A stretch of DNA of 64,000 bases from Gammaproteobacteria bacterium (GTDB taxonomy: Bacteria; Pseudomonadota; Gammaproteobacteria; Burkholderiales; Burkholderiaceae_C): assembly GCA_018820395.1 (NCBI GenBank), contig JAHJOG010000259.1:18797-82796 (forward strand). Direction: 5' to 3'. Made by a program: the position numbers and the translations under genes. Positions 53,766 through 63,993 of this stretch are shown one piece after another (positions within the stretch are counted from its first letter, which is position 1; every line of letters starts with the position of its first letter). The notes beneath the pieces were generated by a model. It had not been told where the DNA came from, did no database searches, and was given only the letters and a program-made list of their open reading frames with translations.

Positions 53766-55493
53766 CTAGTTGGCGGCCCGCTTCCGCGCTTCTTCTTCCA
53801 CCAGATCCTTCTTCGACAGCTTGCCGACGGCCGTCTTCGGCAACTGGTCGCGCACCTCCAGCTCGCTGATCATCTCGTGCTTGCCGAGACGATCTTTCAG
53901 GAAGGCCTTGAGCGTCTCGAGGTCGAGCGGCGCGGAGCCGGGCTTCTGCACCACGAAGGCCTTGGGCGACTGGCCGCGGTATTCGTCCGGCACGCCGATC
54001 ACGCAGGCCTCGGCAACCGACGGATGTTCGTAGATGGCCTCTTCGAGCACGCGAGGGTAGACGTTGAAGCCGCCGCACAGCAGCATGTCCTTGGTGCGGT
54101 CGACGATGTAGAGAAAGCCTTCGTCGTCGAAGCGGGCGACGTCGCCGCTCTTGAAGTAGCCGTCCGGCGTCATGGCGTCGGCCGTGGCCTGCGGGTTGTT
54201 CCAGTAGCCCTTCATGACATTCGGCCCGGTGACGCACAGCTCGCCCGGTTCGCCCGGCGCGACCTCGTTGCCCGAGCCGTCGAGCGCCAGCAGCTTGATG
54301 TGGATGCCGGGCAGCGGCATGCCGCACGAGCCGGCCTTGCGCTTGCCGCGCGCGGGCGTGAAGGTGCCCGAGGGCGAGGTCTCGGTCATGCCCCAGCCTT
54401 CGTTCAGGTGGCAACCGGTGAGGGCGAAGAAGCGCTGCTCCACCTCGACCGGCAACGGCGCGCCGCCGGAGCCGCAGAACTTGAGCGAGCGCAGATCGGT
54501 CGTGCTGGCCTTCGGGTGCGCCAGCATGCCCATGTACATGGTCGGCACGCCGGGGAAGACGGTGATCCGGCTGCCGGCGATTTCGTTGAACACCGCGTCG
54601 ACATCGAACTTGGTGTGCAGCACCAGCGAAGCGCCGAGCCGCATGCCGAGCAGCATCGCCGCGCTCAGCGCATAGATGTGGAAGAGCGGAAGCACCACCA
54701 GGAAGCGTTCGACGCCTTCATCGAGGATCGGCGGGTTGCCCTTGGTCGATTCGAGGTATTGCGCACTCGCCGCGGCCAGGTTGGCGTGCGTCAGCATGGC
54801 GCCCTTGGGCAGGCCGGTGGTGCCGCCGGTGTATTGCAGCACCACGACTTCTTCCTTCAGGTCGCCGACCGGGTGACGGGTCACATGGCGGCCGTCGTTG
54901 TCGAGCAACTGCGCGAAGCTCAGGTGCTTGTCGTCCGAAGCCACCGGCGCCAGCAGTCCGGCGCCCTGGAGATGAGCGCGAACCGGCTCGGGCGCAGCGC
55001 TGAATTCGGGCAGGCTACCGACCACCAATTTCTGCAGGCGCGAGTGGCCGAGGATGCGAGCCATCTGCGGGTAGAGCACGGTGAGGTCGAGCGTCACCAG
55101 GATGTCGGTGCGGCTGTCCTCGACCTTGTGCGCCAGCACGCGCTCGGCGTCGAGCGGCGAGTAGTTGACCACCACGCCGCCTGCCTTCAGCACGCCGAAG
55201 AAGGCGATCGGGTAGTGCGGCGTGTTCGGCAGATACAGGCCGACGTGCACGCCCGGCCCCACACCCAGCGCCTGGAAGCCCTGCGCGGCCCGGTCGCTCA
55301 GTTCGCCCAGTTCCCGATAACTGATCACGCGGCCCATGAATTCGATGCACGGACGGTCGGGCCAGCGGGCCACGGCGTCGTCGAGGAACTGCGCAACCGG
55401 CATCAGTGGCAGCTCGGCGTCCCAGTGCATGCCGGGCGGATAGGACATGGTCCACGGGGTAGGGCGCTGCGCCTGGGATTGGGGCGAGTTCAT
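53766..55493 (-). CDS. Long-chain fatty-acid--CoA ligase (AMP-binding)
   Basis: A 575-residue acyl-CoA synthetase that activates carboxylic acids via an acyl-AMP intermediate. The AMP-binding motif YTGGTTGLPKGAM, the aromatic/ATP motif GWGMTETSP, the hinge DRTKDMLLCGGFNVYP and the C-terminal catalytic Lys in LPKTAVGKLSKKDL are all present. The pattern is FadD-like, but chain length cannot be read from the sequence. The ATG at 55493 has GGAG eight bases upstream. It is same-strand with gloB, 179 bp apart, and probably has its own promoter. Confidence 0.9.
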   Translation of the reverse strand: MNSPQSQAQRPTPWTMSYPPGMHWDAELPLMPVAQFLDDAVARWPDRPCIEFMGRVISYRELGELSDRAAQGFQALGVGPGVHVGLYLPNTPHYPIAFFGVLKAGGVVVNYSPLDAERVLAHKVEDSRTDILVTLDLTVLYPQMARILGHSRLQKLVVGSLPEFSAAPEPVRAHLQGAGLLAPVASDDKHLSFAQLLDNDGRHVTRHPVGDLKEEVVVLQYTGGTTGLPKGAMLTHANLAAASAQYLESTKGNPPILDEGVERFLVVLPLFHIYALSAAMLLGMRLGASLVLHTKFDVDAVFNEIAGSRITVFPGVPTMYMGMLAHPKASTTDLRSLKFCGSGGAPLPVEVEQRFFALTGCHLNEGWGMTETSPSGTFTPARGKRKAGSCGMPLPGIHIKLLALDGSGNEVAPGEPGELCVTGPNVMKGYWNNPQATADAMTPDGYFKSGDVARFDDEGFLYIVDRTKDMLLCGGFNVYPRVLEEAIYEHPSVAEACVIGVPDEYRGQSPKAFVVQKPGSAPLDLETLKAFLKDRLGKHEMISELEVRDQLPKTAVGKLSKKDLVEEEARKRAAN

Positions 55494-55672
55494 GGTGTGT
55501 GTCTCCGGTTGTGTGGCCTCGCGGATTTCACACGATTTCTGGCAAATCACAACAGGCGTGACCCCGCGGATGGATGGCAGAGACACCTTGGCGACACGGG
55601 TGCGTGGCCCGCTGCCTGCGCACGCGGCTCGCAGCGCGCCGCCAGCGCTCGGGCCGGTTCAGGCGCGCAGCG

Positions 55673-56464
55673 TCACCACTTGTTGCGCAGCTCGCGCAGC
55701 TTCACGAACACGGTCTTGGGGTCCGGCTGCTCGGGCAGATCGGGAAAGCTGTCGCGCAGGGCGGCGATGACGCTGGGGCTGGTGAGCCGCAGGAAGGTGT
55801 TGATCTGCTTTTCTTCACCGAGCGTGGTGACGCGTGAGGTGGCCGGGTCTTGCCCCGTGACTTCGGGCAGCAGGGCCTGGGCGGCGGCATTGTCGGATTC
55901 GCGGTCGAGCGTGAAGCGCAGGTTGTTCTCGATGTAGTCGTGGCCGGGATAGACGCGCGTGCCCTCGGGCAACCGGGCGAGCTGGTCGACGAAGGTGGTG
56001 TAGAGGTCTTCGGCATTGCCGCCGTTGTGGCAGTTGCCGGCGCCAGCGTTGAAGAGCGTGTCGCCGGAAAAGAGGGCCGGCTGATCGGTGTGGGAGCGCA
56101 GGCAGATGTGGCACATCGTGTGGCCGGGCGTGTCCATGCATTCGAGCTCGACGGTCTTGCCGACCCGGATGACGTCGCCGGCACGCACGCCGCGGTCGAC
56201 GCCCTCGATGCGCGCGCCCGCCAGGTGGTGGGCGATGACCTTGGCCCCGGTGGCGGCGACGACGGCAGCGTTGCCGCCCGTGTGGTCGTGGTGTTCGTGG
56301 GTGTTGAGGATCTGGGTGATGTCCCAGCCTTTGTCCTTGGCCGCGGCAAGACACTTCGCGTGGTCGAGCGGATCGATGGCCAGGGCTTCGCCGGTCTGCG
56401 GGCAGGCGATGAGGTAGTTGAAGTTGCGGTAGGCGTTGCCGGTCCAGATGCGTTCGACGAGCAT
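55673..56464 (-). CDS. gloB: Hydroxyacylglutathione hydrolase (glyoxalase II)
   Basis: A 263-residue metallo-beta-lactamase-fold enzyme that hydrolyses S-D-lactoylglutathione, finishing methylglyoxal detoxification. The binuclear metal motif is His56, His58, Asp60, His61 in THEHHDHTGG. Further ligands lie in DTPGHT, FSGDTLF and YPGHDY, and the C-terminal substrate domain ends TVFVKLRELRNKW. It lies 95 bp past the end of the sugar operon, separated by a palindromic element. Confidence 0.94.
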   Translation of the reverse strand: MLVERIWTGNAYRNFNYLIACPQTGEALAIDPLDHAKCLAAAKDKGWDITQILNTHEHHDHTGGNAAVVAATGAKVIAHHLAGARIEGVDRGVRAGDVIRVGKTVELECMDTPGHTMCHICLRSHTDQPALFSGDTLFNAGAGNCHNGGNAEDLYTTFVDQLARLPEGTRVYPGHDYIENNLRFTLDRESDNAAAQALLPEVTGQDPATSRVTTLGEEKQINTFLRLTSPSVIAALRDSFPDLPEQPDPKTVFVKLRELRNKW

Positions 56465-56487
56465 GGCAGTCTCCGAGTGGTCAGGCG

Positions 56488-56534
56488 GTCATTCTAGGAA
56501 GCGCGGGATCTCCCGCGGCCCCCGCGGGAATGAC
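56488..56534. repeat. 47-bp palindromic intergenic element
   Basis: GTCATTC (56488-56494) and GAATGAC (56528-56534) bracket a GC-rich interior that contains a perfect 8-bp stem, TCCCGCGG/CCGCGGGA (56511-56518 with 56522-56529). It resembles the REP-like units often found between genes. It lies between gloB and the isomerase gene and has no T-run, so it is not a standard terminator. Confidence 0.6.
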
Positions 56535-56559
56535 AGACGACGACGCGCGAGGCGTCCTG

Positions 56560-57465
56560 CTACACGCAGCTGCGATGCCGCTCGATGCAGGTCGCCAGGG
56601 TTTCTTCGCCAGGGCGCTGCCACCAGTCGAGCTGCGAAAAGATCTCGACTTCGCTGAAGCCGTCGAAGCCGGCGCCTTCCATCCAGGCGCGGATCTTTCG
56701 GAGTTCGACGATGCCGTCGCCCATCATGCCGCGGTCGCTCAGCAGGTCGCGGGTGGGCGTGAGCCAGTCGCACACGTGGTAGGCGAGCAGGCGGTCTCGG
56801 CCGGCACGGGCGATCTGCTGCTTGAGTTTCGGGTCCCACCAGACGTGGTAGACGTCGACGGCGACGCCGAGCGCGCCCGTGCGTTGGGGATCGAGTTCGT
56901 CGCACAGGTCGAGCGCCTGCTCCAGCGTGTTGATGCAGGCGCGGTCGGCGGCCTGCATCGGATGCAACGGCTCGATGGCGAGGGGCATGCCGACCTCTCG
57001 TGCGTACCGAAGCGACTCCGCGATGCCGTCGTGCACTTCGGCGCGCGCACGGGCCAGATTCTTGTAGGCCGCTTTTCCTTCGAGCGCACCCGGCAGCGCG
57101 CCGACGACCAGGACGAGGCAGGGCGCATCCAGCGTCTTGGCTTCGTCGATGGCGCGGCGGTTGTCGTCGAGGGCAGCTCGCAGTCCGCTCAGGTCGGGCG
57201 CGGGGAAGAAGCCGCCGCGGCAGTAGCCGGATAGGCCGATGCCGTGGGCCTTCAGTTGCTTCGCGACACGGCCCAGCCCCACGGCCGCGACCTGGTCGCG
57301 CCAGGGGCTGATGGCGCCGATGCCATGGGCAGCGCACTGGTCGATGATGCGGTCCAGCGGCACTTCGGCGCCTTGCTGCTTGCGCAGGGTGGCGGTGTTG
57401 ATAGACAGCCAGCGGTGGTCGGCAGAAAAATCTCGCACGGCGCCGACCTCAGCTTTCGACGCCAT
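56560..57465 (-). CDS. Sugar phosphate isomerase/epimerase family TIM-barrel protein
   Basis: A 301-residue protein of the xylose-isomerase-like TIM-barrel superfamily. The divalent-metal ligand set is recognisable: Glu165 in AIEPLHP, Asp204 with His207 in VDVYHVWWD, His230 in YHVCDW and Glu272 or Glu274 in SEVEIF. Members isomerise, epimerise or beta-eliminate sugars; the substrate here is unknown. The start overlaps the DUF993 gene by 17 bp, so it is the last gene of the seven-gene operon. Confidence 0.84.
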   Translation of the reverse strand: MASKAEVGAVRDFSADHRWLSINTATLRKQQGAEVPLDRIIDQCAAHGIGAISPWRDQVAAVGLGRVAKQLKAHGIGLSGYCRGGFFPAPDLSGLRAALDDNRRAIDEAKTLDAPCLVLVVGALPGALEGKAAYKNLARARAEVHDGIAESLRYAREVGMPLAIEPLHPMQAADRACINTLEQALDLCDELDPQRTGALGVAVDVYHVWWDPKLKQQIARAGRDRLLAYHVCDWLTPTRDLLSDRGMMGDGIVELRKIRAWMEGAGFDGFSEVEIFSQLDWWQRPGEETLATCIERHRSCV

Positions 57466-58636
57466 GCAGCGCGAGCAACGACTTCATGCGGCGTACCGCC
57501 AGCTCGGGCTGTTCCAGCAGGTTGGCTGCATCGGCGAGGCGAAAGAGTTCGGCCAGGTGCGGCAACGAGCGGGTGCTCTGCTGGCCACCGACCATCGCGA
57601 AGTGGCTCTGGTGCCCGTTGAGCCATGCCATGAAGACGACGCCGGTCTTGTAGAAGCGTGTCGGCGCCGCGAAGATGTGGCGCGACAAAGGCACCGTCGG
57701 GCCGAGGATGGCGTGGAACTTCTCGACACGGCCTTGCGCGAGTTCGGCCAGTGCGGCGCTGGCAGCCGGAGCGATGGCGTCGAAGATGCCCAGCAGCGCG
57801 TCGCTCTTGCCGTGGACTTCCTCGCTGCCCTGGCCGTCGCCGGCGATGAGTTCGGCGTAGTTGAAATCGTCGCCGGTGTACATGCGAACGCCTTTGGGCA
57901 GTCGCCGGCGCATGGCGATTTCCTTGTCCTTGTCGAGCAACGAGATCTTGATGCCGTCGACCTTCTCCGGGTGCGCGGCGATGATGCCGAGCGCCGTGTC
58001 CATGGCGCGGTCGACGTCGCCACTTCCCCAGTAGCCGGCCAGCGCGGGGTCGAACATGTCGCCCAGCCAGTGCAGGATCACCGGCTCTTTGGCCTGGCGC
58101 AGGATGCGCTCGTACACGCGCTCGTAGTCCGCCGGGCTGCGAGCCACGCGTGCCAGGGCCCGGCTTGCCATGACGATCAGTCGGCCACCCAGCGCCTCGA
58201 TGGCTTCCATCTGCTCGTCGTATCCGCGCATGACGTCGTCGACGCTCTTCACCGCGTCGAGATCGAGATGGTCGGTACCGCAGCCGGACGCGACCAGGGC
58301 GCCGGGAAAATCCCGCGCCGCATCGACCGACCGGCGAATCAGCTCCAGCGAAGTCGGCCAGTCCAGGCCCATGCCGCGCTGCGCGGTGTCCATGGCCTCG
58401 GCCACGCCGAGGCCGAGCGACCAGAGGTGCCGCCGATAGGCGATGGTCGCGTCCCAGTCGACCGCACATTGCAGCCAGGGGTCGATGGCGGCCAGCGGGT
58501 CGGCGACCACGTGGGCCGCCGAGTACGCGATGCGGTCGAAGGGCACTCCGGCGGCGGGCCGCGCCGGCGCCGTGCCGCGCAGGGTGTAGGGCGCGAGCGT
58601 GCCGCTCGCGGTGGGGAGTGTGAGTGAGATCGGCAT
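57449..58636 (-). CDS. DUF993 dihydrodipicolinate-synthase-like protein
   Basis: A 395-residue class I aldolase-like TIM barrel. Lys230 in VDGIKISLLD sits where DapA-type enzymes place the Schiff-base lysine, and the nearby DDFNYAELIAGDGQGSEE and GKSDALLGIFDAI follow the DapA layout. The longer N-terminus (about 60 residues) is a DUF993 feature. It probably cleaves or forms a carbon bond of a keto-acid or keto-sugar, but no member I know of has an assigned reaction. It is 9 bp after the dehydrogenase gene. Confidence 0.82.
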   Translation of the reverse strand: MPISLTLPTASGTLAPYTLRGTAPARPAAGVPFDRIAYSAAHVVADPLAAIDPWLQCAVDWDATIAYRRHLWSLGLGVAEAMDTAQRGMGLDWPTSLELIRRSVDAARDFPGALVASGCGTDHLDLDAVKSVDDVMRGYDEQMEAIEALGGRLIVMASRALARVARSPADYERVYERILRQAKEPVILHWLGDMFDPALAGYWGSGDVDRAMDTALGIIAAHPEKVDGIKISLLDKDKEIAMRRRLPKGVRMYTGDDFNYAELIAGDGQGSEEVHGKSDALLGIFDAIAPAASAALAELAQGRVEKFHAILGPTVPLSRHIFAAPTRFYKTGVVFMAWLNGHQSHFAMVGGQQSTRSLPHLAELFRLADAANLLEQPELAVRRMKSLLALHGVES

Positions 58637-58645
58637 GGCCAGGGC

Positions 58646-59809
58646 TCAGATCGGCATCGGGGGAACGTCGATCCAGCGGCGTTCTTTCCAGGACGCGAGG
58701 GCGGCCTCGACGAGTTGCACGCCCTTGGCGCCTTCGGGCAGCGTCCACTTGTACGGCGCGTTCTCGCAGACGTGCCGGATGAAGTGTTCCCACTGGATCT
58801 TGAAGCCGTTGTCGTACACCTGCGAGTCGGGGATTTCCTGCCACTGGTCGAAGAAGTTCATGGTCTGCTTCTCGTCCGGATTCCAGACGGGTCGGGGCGT
58901 CGCCACGCGCGACTGGGCGCGGCAGCTCGACAGGCCGGCCACGGCCGAGCCGTCGGTGCCGTCGACGTGGAAGGTCACGAGGTCGTCACGCCGCACGCGC
59001 GTCACCCAGCTCATGTTGAGTTGGGCGATGACCGGCTCGCCGTTGTGGCCGGTGAGTTCGCAGGTGGCGTAGGCGGCATCGTCGGCCGTGGCCTCGTAGG
59101 GCTTGCCGTCTTCGTCCCAGCGCTTCGGAATGTGCGTGGTGCCCAGGCAAGAGACGGAGCGCACTTCGCCGAACAGGTTGTCCAGCACGTAGCGCCAGTG
59201 GCACATCATGTCGAGGATCATTCCGCCGCCGTCTTCCTTGCGGTAGTTCCACGACGGCCGCTGGATGGGCTGGAGGTCGCCCTCGAAGACCCAATAACCG
59301 AACTCGAGCCGCACCGACAGCATGCGGCCGAAAAAGCCGGCGCGGCGCAGCATGTCGAGCTTGCGCAGCCCGGGCAGAAAGAGCTTGTCCTGCACGGCGC
59401 CGTGCTTCCGGCCCGACTCTTGTGCGAGCCGCGCCACCTCGACCGCCTCGTTCAGGTTGGTCGCGATGGGCTTCTCGCAGTAGACGTGCTTGCCGGCGCG
59501 GATCGCCTTGGCCAGCAGCGTGGGTCGCATCTGCGTGGTGCCGGCGTCGAAGAAGACGGTGTCGTCCTTGTTCTGCAGCGCGGCATCGAGGTCGGTGCCC
59601 CAGCGCTGGACGCCGTGGGCCTTGGCGAGCGCCTCGATCTTCTCGGCATTGCGGCCGATCAGGATCGGGTCGGGCATCACGGTGTCGCCGTTCGAGAGCG
59701 TGACGCCGCCCTGCGCGCGGATGGCCTTGATCGAGCGGATGAGGTGCTGGTTGGTGCCCATGCGCCCGGTGACGCCGTGCATGATGATGCCGAGTCGTTG
59801 TTGTGTCAT
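58646..59809 (-). CDS. Gfo/Idh/MocA family oxidoreductase
   Basis: A 387-residue NAD(P)-dependent sugar or cyclitol dehydrogenase. The Rossmann motif GVTGRMGTNQH is near the N-terminus, the signature EKP at 112-114 in VYCEKPIATN, and the second-domain catalytic region DMMCHWRYVLDNL includes His204. These enzymes oxidise a ring hydroxyl of sugars, inositols or glycosides. The ATG at 59809 overlaps the stop of the enolase-superfamily gene (ATGA). The substrate is unknown; operon context suggests a sugar acid or modified sugar. Confidence 0.87.
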   Translation of the reverse strand: MTQQRLGIIMHGVTGRMGTNQHLIRSIKAIRAQGGVTLSNGDTVMPDPILIGRNAEKIEALAKAHGVQRWGTDLDAALQNKDDTVFFDAGTTQMRPTLLAKAIRAGKHVYCEKPIATNLNEAVEVARLAQESGRKHGAVQDKLFLPGLRKLDMLRRAGFFGRMLSVRLEFGYWVFEGDLQPIQRPSWNYRKEDGGGMILDMMCHWRYVLDNLFGEVRSVSCLGTTHIPKRWDEDGKPYEATADDAAYATCELTGHNGEPVIAQLNMSWVTRVRRDDLVTFHVDGTDGSAVAGLSSCRAQSRVATPRPVWNPDEKQTMNFFDQWQEIPDSQVYDNGFKIQWEHFIRHVCENAPYKWTLPEGAKGVQLVEAALASWKERRWIDVPPMPI

Positions 59810-61296
59810 GTGTGATCTCCGTGAGAGGTGGGATGCGCCACGAAGTCCGTGGCGCGTGAAAGAGCTTCGAGGCTGTCGAAGTCCGGGTCGGCTGAATGCG
59901 CGAAGCCCGGTCCGGCGAGCGAGCCGAGGGCGATCCGGCCTTGCTGGATGGCGAGCCGGGCGTGGCCGTCGCTCGTCTCGTACAGGTCGGGATGCGCCGC
60001 GGCGAATCGTTGCTGCTCCGCCTCGGGCGCACCGCCGAAGCCGTCGACGTAGTGATGCCCGTTGCGTTCGCCGTGTCGCAGTCCGAGCAGCGCCGCCAGC
60101 GCCAGGTCTTGTTGCACGGCGAGCCCGGCCTGGCAGGTGAGGTCTTCGGCGGACATGAAGAAGCGGTGCTTCGACGCGTCCCGGTCGCCGCGTGCGTCGC
60201 GGTTCCAGAGGTCGCAGCGGGCGCGGTTGATGACGGCCTTGTAGAGCCCCTTGCAACCCTTGCTCGACACGCCGCGCCAGCCGTAGAGCCGGCCGAGGGC
60301 GAAGGCGTCGAGAGTTCCGTCGGCTTCGTCGAGCAGGAGCGGCGCGGGTGTGTCGAGCGTCACCAGCGCGGCATCGAAACTGGCGTCGCGCGCGAGCGGC
60401 TGCTCGATATAGAGCAGGGCATCCGGGCGCACGGCCAGGCGCGGCAGGCGGCGCAGCCCCTCGCACAGTTCGCCCAGCGCCGCGACGTCGGCGTATTGCT
60501 CGTTGCCGTCGAGGCTGAAACGGTGCTCGGGCTGCACTGCATCGAGCACCCGCAGGACGTCGTCGAGCCGCTGCAGATCGTCGGCCGGCCGCCCGCCGAG
60601 CTTGATCTTGAAATAGCGATGGCCGTAACGCTGCACCACGGCCGGCAGCGATTGGGGCAGCCCGTCGGCATGCTGCACGTCGCCCTCGAGGTCGTCGAGC
60701 ATGCCGATCGTGTGTCGCGCGTCGATGGCGGGTTGCGCGGTGAGCGTCGCCAGCCAGGCGTTCCAGTCCCAGCCCTGCAGATCGTCGGCCACGGGCGTGT
60801 CGGTCAGCCCCACGAGGTTGTGCTGGAAGGCCCGGTAGAAAGACACGCCCGCCGCGCGGCACATGCCGTCGAGCACGGCGCGATCGAGCACGGACTGGCC
60901 GAAGGCGCTCGACAGCGCGGTCGAACCCCGCCGGGCGCCGGACGCCTTGAGAGCGTCGTAATGCCGCGCAAAGAGCCCGAAGGCACTGGCGGGCGCGTCG
61001 CCGGTGTAGGCCGCGGCCGCCGCTTCGATGGCCAACTGCAGGTCGCGCACGTTGTCCGCCTGGCTGCGGTCGGCGCGCTTGTCGAACCAGCGCGGGACCA
61101 TCATTTCAGCCGCCCAGCCGGTGGCCGAACCGCGGCCTGCGCAGTCCACCTGCACGCGCACGAAGAGCTGGGGGCAGCGTGTGAGGACGACGGCGCCGAA
61201 CTTGAACGGCAAGCGCAAGGACATGGGCCGCACGCCGCATTCGACGGCGGTCACGCGCACCGGCAAGGCGCTGCTCTGCGGGGTGGATGAGCTCAC
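59806..61296 (-). CDS. Mandelate racemase/muconate lactonizing enzyme family protein
   Basis: A 496-residue enolase-superfamily protein. The catalytic KxK motif is Lys230-Ile-Lys232 in YFKIKLGG, metal ligands are Asp263 (SLDGNEQY), Glu298 (LLYIEQPL) and Asp323 or Glu324 (LLLDEADG), and a second catalytic Lys is likely in SSKGCKGLYKA (346 or 349). This is the MLE-type set, fit for proton abstraction from a carboxylate substrate. The protein is about 100 residues longer than usual, with extra sequence after residue 400. It lies 12 bp after the ABC ATPase gene. Confidence 0.84.
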   Translation of the reverse strand: MSSSTPQSSALPVRVTAVECGVRPMSLRLPFKFGAVVLTRCPQLFVRVQVDCAGRGSATGWAAEMMVPRWFDKRADRSQADNVRDLQLAIEAAAAAYTGDAPASAFGLFARHYDALKASGARRGSTALSSAFGQSVLDRAVLDGMCRAAGVSFYRAFQHNLVGLTDTPVADDLQGWDWNAWLATLTAQPAIDARHTIGMLDDLEGDVQHADGLPQSLPAVVQRYGHRYFKIKLGGRPADDLQRLDDVLRVLDAVQPEHRFSLDGNEQYADVAALGELCEGLRRLPRLAVRPDALLYIEQPLARDASFDAALVTLDTPAPLLLDEADGTLDAFALGRLYGWRGVSSKGCKGLYKAVINRARCDLWNRDARGDRDASKHRFFMSAEDLTCQAGLAVQQDLALAALLGLRHGERNGHHYVDGFGGAPEAEQQRFAAAHPDLYETSDGHARLAIQQGRIALGSLAGPGFAHSADPDFDSLEALSRATDFVAHPTSHGDHT

Positions 61297-61308
61297 TTCG
61301 GTTCCGGC

Positions 61309-62150
<842 letters not shown>

Positions 62151-62154
<4 letters not shown>

Positions 62155-63149
62155 TTCGGCAGGAAGTCGTCCGTCACCCAGTCTTCGGCCTTGCCGCGCA
62201 AGGACGCGTCCAGGCCGCCGTACTGCACGAGCAGGTCAAGCGACTCGTTCACGTCCTTCATGGACGTACGCAAGGGGCGAAGACTCTTGGTTTCGGCCGT
62301 GTGATAGAGCGGCGTGGTCAACTTGATGCCGACCACCAGCGTGTCGCGCTGGCCGGCCTTGCTGTTGGCCGCGAGCATCGCGTCGATCGCTGCTTCGGGG
62401 TTCTTCTCGGTCTCCTCGAAGGCCTTGGTGGTCGCGCGCAGGAAGCGCCGCACCAGGTCAGGCTTCTCGGCCAGCGTTTCCTTCTGCGCGATGATCCCCG
62501 AGCTGATCAGGCTCACGCCGTAGTCCGCGAAGCGGATCACGTGAACGGGTTTCTTGGTGGCGTCCTGGATCTTGATGTTCTGGTCCATCACGTAGCCCAG
62601 GAGCAGGTCGGCCTGGCCGTTGATGACCGCGTTGAGCTTGGTCTGGCCGTCGCCCGAGACCACCTTGTACTGGTCTTCCTTGAGCCCCGTCTTCTTCAGG
62701 AAGAGCGGCCAGATCTGGCTCATGGAGTCGCCAGGCGTCATGGCGATGGTCTTGCCGACGATGTCCTGCGGCTTGTCGATCTTCTTTTCGGCGAGGCCCA
62801 TCACCGACATCGGGCTCACCTGCAGCGCCACGCCCACGGCCTTGACCGGCGCGCCCTTGGTCGCGGCCTTGATCATGGTCGGCACGTCCGCATAGCCGAA
62901 AGTGGCCGACTTGGCAGCCACGGCCTGGATCGTCACCGCCGAGCCGCGGCCTTCCTGGATGTCGAGGTCGATGCCCTCGGCCTCGTAGAAGCCCTTGGCC
63001 TTGCCGATGAAGAAGGGCGCGTGTTCGCTGTAGACGTACCAGTTGAGGAGCAAGGTGACCTTGTCCTTTTGCTGCGCGACGGCGCTGGTGGCCAGCCCGG
63101 CGGCCAATGCGGCCGCGCCGACGGCCCGAATCAGATTGCGACGTTCCAT
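62151..63149 (-). CDS. ABC transporter substrate-binding protein (NMT1/THI5-like)
   Basis: A 332-residue periplasmic receptor with a signal peptide (about 1-25, MERRNLIRAVGAAALAAGLA, then cleavage after SAVAQ). The core LLLNWYVYSEHAPFFIGKAK, followed by GFYEAEGIDLDI and FGYADVPTMIKAA, is the NMT1/SsuA fold. That fold binds pyrimidines, aminosulfonates and aromatic acids; sugar binding is not its usual task. It is the second gene of the operon in transcription order. Confidence 0.92.
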
Positions 63150-63210
63150 GCTTGTCTCCTGTTGATGTTGCTGAGTGAAAGTTGCGGTCGGGTCAGGACT
63201 TGCGGTTAGG

Positions 63211-63993
63211 TCAGGACGTGACCTGAAGATCGTGCCGCTGCGATGTGTGCCACGGCATCAGCCAGCGTTCGCACAGCTCGACCGCCAGGAAGAGCAGCAC
63301 GCCCATCATCGACAGCACGACGAGCGCGGCGAACATCAGCGGCAGGTCGAAGGTGCCGGTGGCCCGCTGCAGCACGAAGCCGATGCCCGAGTTGGATCCG
63401 ACGAACTCGCCGACCACCGCACCGACGACTGCGAGCGTGACCGACACCTTGAGACCGCTGAAGATGGACGGCAAGGCCTGCGGCAGCCGGAACTTGAGAA
63501 AGATCTTCAAGGGGTTGGCGCCCATCGACCGCGCAAGGTCGATGACCTCCGGCTCCACCGACTTGAAGCCCTGCACCGTCGACACCACCACCGGGAAAAA
63601 GCCCAGCAGGAACGCCGCGATGATCTTGGGCACGATGCCGAAGCCGAACCAGACCACGAAGAGCGGCGCGATCGCCACCTTGGGCACGGACTGCGAAAAC
63701 ACCAGCAGCGGGTAGACGAAGCTCTCGACGGTGCGCGAATAAGCGATCCACATCGCGACCGGCACGCCGATCACCGCCGAAGCGACGAAGCCGCCGAGCG
63801 TCGCGTAGAGCGTTGGCAGGCTCTGCTTGAGCAGCATGGGCCATTCGGCGCCCAACTGCTTCACCACCGCCAGCGGTGGTGGAATGAGATAAGGCGGAAT
63901 TCGAAAGACGCGCACCGCCAGGTCCCACAGCACCAGCAGGACGACGATGAGCCAGAAGGGCCGGGTGGCGGGGTGCAGGATCCAGCGCTGCAT
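63211..63993 (-). CDS. ABC transporter permease
   Basis: A 260-residue inner-membrane protein of the BPD_transp_1/SsuC-type permeases, with about six helices. The EAA-loop that docks the ATPase is seen as DLARSMGANPLKIFLKFRLP. It begins MQRWILHPATRPFWLIVVLL and is the first visible gene of the operon, 61 bp upstream of the binding protein. Its promoter lies beyond the right edge, as only 7 bases remain, so further upstream genes are possible. Confidence 0.93.
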   Translation of the reverse strand: MQRWILHPATRPFWLIVVLLVLWDLAVRVFRIPPYLIPPPLAVVKQLGAEWPMLLKQSLPTLYATLGGFVASAVIGVPVAMWIAYSRTVESFVYPLLVFSQSVPKVAIAPLFVVWFGFGIVPKIIAAFLLGFFPVVVSTVQGFKSVEPEVIDLARSMGANPLKIFLKFRLPQALPSIFSGLKVSVTLAVVGAVVGEFVGSNSGIGFVLQRATGTFDLPLMFAALVVLSMMGVLLFLAVELCERWLMPWHTSQRHDLQVTS

